Assembly: GCA_027596945.1 (NCBI GenBank)
Contig: JADGJH010001378.1
Location: 1-10,351, forward strand
DNA length: 10,351 bases
From: Physocladia obscura
Taxonomy: Eukaryota > Chytridiomycota > Chytridiomycetes > Chytridiales > Chytriomycetaceae
Reading direction: 5' to 3'
The notes under the pieces were generated by a model. It ran no database searches and was not told the DNA's origin. It was given only the letters and a program-made list of their open reading frames with translations. The position numbers and the translations under genes are program-made. The first letter of the stretch is position 1. Each line of letters begins with the position of its first letter. Below are positions 7,951 to 10,351 of this stretch, piece after piece.

Positions 7951-8476
7951 GCATCGAAACAAGTCAGCAACAGTAAATAAGAGACAACTAATAGGTATAT
8001 CCCAAAATTTTTTTCACAGAGAAAATGAGTGGCTCTCTCTGTGATAATATGGTTTATTTTGGAGTGTGGGCAATCAAAATTTTTCTTTATTTCATTTTCA
8101 TTTCCCCAAATTTTTAATGGATTTCATTTCGATTCTTGAGATGACAAATAATATTGGGGAAAATATAACAACATATATTTATATTATTGAAATAGATATA
8201 AGGTATTCAGTCTATCTATGTTACTTCAATCTTATTTCTTCCTCCAGACGATTTTGAGGAAATCAAAATTTTTTCTTTGACATAAATCTCAAATGCTATA
8301 GTGATACTGTAGAGTAAAACTTGTATAAAGTCTCGTTTAAGAACACAGCTCTTCGGGGGAAAAAAAGTTTGTAATCCAGACAGGCTTATTGATATATATT
8401 TTTTTTTATCTCTGACATCTGTGTGTAATCAAAACTTAAAATTCAAAATTCAAAAAGAAAAAAAAAAAAGTCAAAA
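7951..8476 (+). promoter_or_regulatory. Intergenic region between the two WOPR genes
   Basis: This 526-bp gap holds the 3' flank of copy 1 and the presumed promoter of copy 2. TGTATAAAG near 8321-8329 is a possible TATA box about 150 bases before the copy 2 ATG, and an A-run (8456-8469) lies just ahead of it. The short plus-strand frames here (8066-8257 and the end of 7832-8044) look like chance. No obvious similarity to the region upstream of copy 1 was seen, so the duplication may not have carried its promoter, or the promoters have diverged. Confidence 0.35.
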
Positions 8477-9650
8477 ATGAACGACACAAAAGCCTCACTT
8501 TGCAGAAGTTTCCCTGGAATCTACTATCCAAGTCCACCATTCTCTGAACCCATCACTTTTTCAGTTTTTACTCCTTCAATGCAACAATATCTACACCACA
8601 CTGACACAAACACGCATCATCGTGAATTACCTAGTTTTAATGAACGCAAGCAACAGCAACAATTTTTATGTTGCAGAAAACAGAATACAGCCCCAGCTCA
8701 ACCTGAGCACGGGTGCGAAACGTATTTTGGTTTTATCAAGGACAGACACGATGCCATGCTTGTCGTTGAGGCGTGCGTACAGGGGCGCCTGAAGTGTATT
8801 CCAGTGTACAAGTACACGAACTTTAATTTCAGATCGGGATCGGTAAAATTATAAAACTGAAACACTTCTATTTTGGTATTAATTTATTTTGTCGGCATAG
8901 ATTGTTGTCATCAGTCAGAAAGCATATAGTATAACTAGTTCCATCCGATGGAGAGGTTTGAAAACCGAGAGCGATGTTTTTTGTTTGTCGTCTTTGTTCT
9001 TATTTTTTTATTTTTTATTTATTAGATGGGCGGCATTGGACAATCAGCCGATTGAATGAAGGATTCCTCCTATACCGCGAAACTGAATCGCTACCAAAAG
9101 GATTTTCATCGCCTCGGTTCCCAATCGAAGCATTTTCGTACTTTGCCGCCGGAACTCTTAAACCCAACACACAGCTAATTCCTGATGGGATGGCAAAACG
9201 GACAATTTCTTTGACAGGGAGTGACGGAAATTGGTATCGAGGTAAATATTTTATATTGAGTGCAAAAAAAAAAAAAAAATTTTAAATGTAAAATACAAAA
9301 AAACAGTTATTTCGTATTTCTATGCAAGCGATGTAGAAAGCCACTACAAAACGATGCCACAACGACAGAGTTTCTTGAAAACACCGTCTGAAATCCCTGA
9401 ATTAGCAGTGTTTGGCAGGGAGATGCGAGCGGAGGATCTTTCCAGCTTTCGAGAAATTGTGACGGCAACGACAATGGCAAAAGTTTCGCGACCGCCGCTA
9501 CAGTTTAAATCAACTAGTGGATGCTCGTGTGGAGGAATTAAGAGACTTGGAAGTGTATTGCAGTCTGACTTGCGGGATCGTGAGGCTTGGTTCGAACAGC
9601 CAATGCATTTGACCCCCATCAACAAGACGCAAAGAGAAGAAATTAATTGA
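8477..9650 (+). CDS. WOPR-domain (Gti1/Pac2 family) transcription factor, copy 2, four exons
   Basis: This is the tandem paralogue of the gene at 6643, with the same predicted DNA-binding role. Exons are 8477-8842, 8901-8955, 9026-9241 and 9307-9650, with introns at the same places and phases (0, 1, 1) as copy 1; the protein is 326 residues. The first WOPR half (about 80-159) reads ETYFGFIKDRHDAMLVVEAC, then NFRSGS, IVVISQKAYSITSSIRWR, DG.HW and FLLYRE. The second half has QLIPDGMAKRTISLTGSDG, then WYRVISYFYASDV across intron 3. In the exon 1 WOPR part 32 of 43 residues match copy 1; in exon 3, 52 of 71 match with no gap. Exon 2 is one codon longer than in copy 1. The N-terminus lacks the long Gln/His/Tyr tract and has only short runs such as KQQQQ. 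The C-terminal CSCGG (285-289) ... EAWFEQP segment is kept, but the spacer before it is about 50 residues shorter. All exons are intact. Confidence 0.95.
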
Positions 9651-10351
9651 ATTATAGTGATAAAATATACGTAATAAAAAATAATAATTGCAGTCTCTTA
9701 GACATCTTTTCTAGTGATGGATGATTCTGTAATGCCAATCACTTTTTCGATCAATTGAAATATCAGATTGCATAGCAAAACGGCGTAACCAGGACACAAC
9801 TCTAGTATACTTTAATATAGCGAAACGGAATATTTGAAGATAATAATTATTAAAATTTGAGATCGTATGATCAATCTCATTATAAAATATTCGTCATTTT
9901 TCATAGTTGTTAAAATAAAAATGTTGAGTTTGAATGGTGAGCCTTTTCTGGTTGTCGAATTGTGCTAGTTTTTATTGATTTGTGAGTAGCCTGGAACGCA
10001 TTTTTTTGACTCAGATTTTAATAATCAAGAAAAAATAAAAACTAAAAAATTCAAAGCAAAGCAAACCACATAAGCAAACAAAAACCAATCCACAAAAACA
10101 CAAGAAAAATAAACACTAAGAAAAAGTAAGAAAAATGATGACACATGACAACTGAAAAAAAAAAAAAGCAGTATTCACTTTTTCTATCAACTATTATTTT
10201 GCACCAAAATATATTATTTCCTCAACAGCTGAGGAAAAAAAAAATTTAAAAAATAAAAATAAAAAATAAAATAAATAAAAATTTTTTAATAAAAAAAAAA
10301 GAATTTGAAGAAAAATTATTAAAAAAAAAAATATTATTAATTTTAAAAAAA
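9651..10351 (+). other. AT-rich 3' flank, increasingly A-rich, no gene seen
   Basis: AATAAAA at about 9674 is a plausible 3' end signal for the second WOPR gene. From about 10020 onward the plus strand is dominated by A runs and AAATAAA-type repeats, ending in near-homopolymer sequence. No frame with protein-like composition is seen on either strand. Confidence 0.5.
10225..10351. repeat. A-rich low-complexity tract
   Basis: This stretch is almost entirely A and T, with A-runs broken by single T or short TTT groups (for example AAATAAAATAAATAAA). It is simple sequence with no internal order beyond that. It may be a natural intergenic tract, and it is also a place where assembly errors are likely. 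Confidence 0.6.

Noticed and set aside
4992..10160. Shared 14-base GACAACTGAAAAAA at 4992 and 10147
   Set aside because: It is short and half poly-A; the flanks do not align, so it is likely chance and not evidence of a repeated 3' flank.
1..10351. Possible reassigned TGA codon, suggested by in-frame TGA in the retroelement region
   Set aside because: POT1 and the second WOPR gene end naturally at TGA, and the retroelement frame also contains TAA stops and frameshifts, so ordinary decay explains it.
1..10351. CRISPR array, operon or bacterial-type features
   Set aside because: No regularly spaced direct repeats and no ribosome binding sites; spliced genes and fungal-type families show this is eukaryotic DNA.

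Overview
The window looks like nuclear DNA of an AT-rich filamentous or early-diverging fungus. The strongest sign is a tandem pair of WOPR-domain (Gti1/Pac2/Wor1/Ryp1 family) transcription factor genes, a family known essentially only from fungi. Other signs are a POT1 telomere-end-binding gene of fungal size, short introns (56-97 bp) with GT..AG ends and T-rich tracts before the acceptors, and long A/T homopolymers between genes. Glomeromycotina or another non-Dikarya lineage would fit the base composition, but that placement is inference.

Layout. Positions 1-2042 (minus strand) hold a broken coding region that reads like the Gag-to-protease part of a Ty1/copia-type LTR retrotransposon. It has several in-frame stops and at least two frame changes, and it runs off the left edge. 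Positions 2090-2570 hold a possible leader/LTR or the edge of another minus-strand unit, with CCAAT-, CRE- and TATA-like sites and a coding-like fragment. Positions 2915-4810 (plus) are a five-exon POT1-like gene of 535 codons; its exon phases join perfectly. Positions 4811-5330 are AT-rich with no gene seen. Positions 5331-6156 are less AT-rich and hold overlapping open frames on both strands; the best is a 142-codon minus-strand frame of unknown function. Positions 6643-7950 and 8477-9650 (both plus) are the two WOPR genes, each with four exons and the same intron phases. Positions 9651-10351 become increasingly A-rich and hold no gene I can support.

How the parts relate. POT1 protects chromosome ends; the WOPR proteins are DNA-binding regulators that in studied fungi control morphological or developmental switches. 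Nothing visible links these functions. The two WOPR genes are clearly a duplicated pair: about three quarters of residues are identical in the DNA-binding parts, exon 3 is 216 bp in both, and both end in a shared CSCGG...WF.QP segment outside the WOPR domain. That C-terminal segment, the conserved start of intron 2, and the Gln/His/Tyr-rich N-terminus found in only one copy are the most interesting items. All exon boundaries were read by eye from splice signals and reading-frame continuity; no database search was run.
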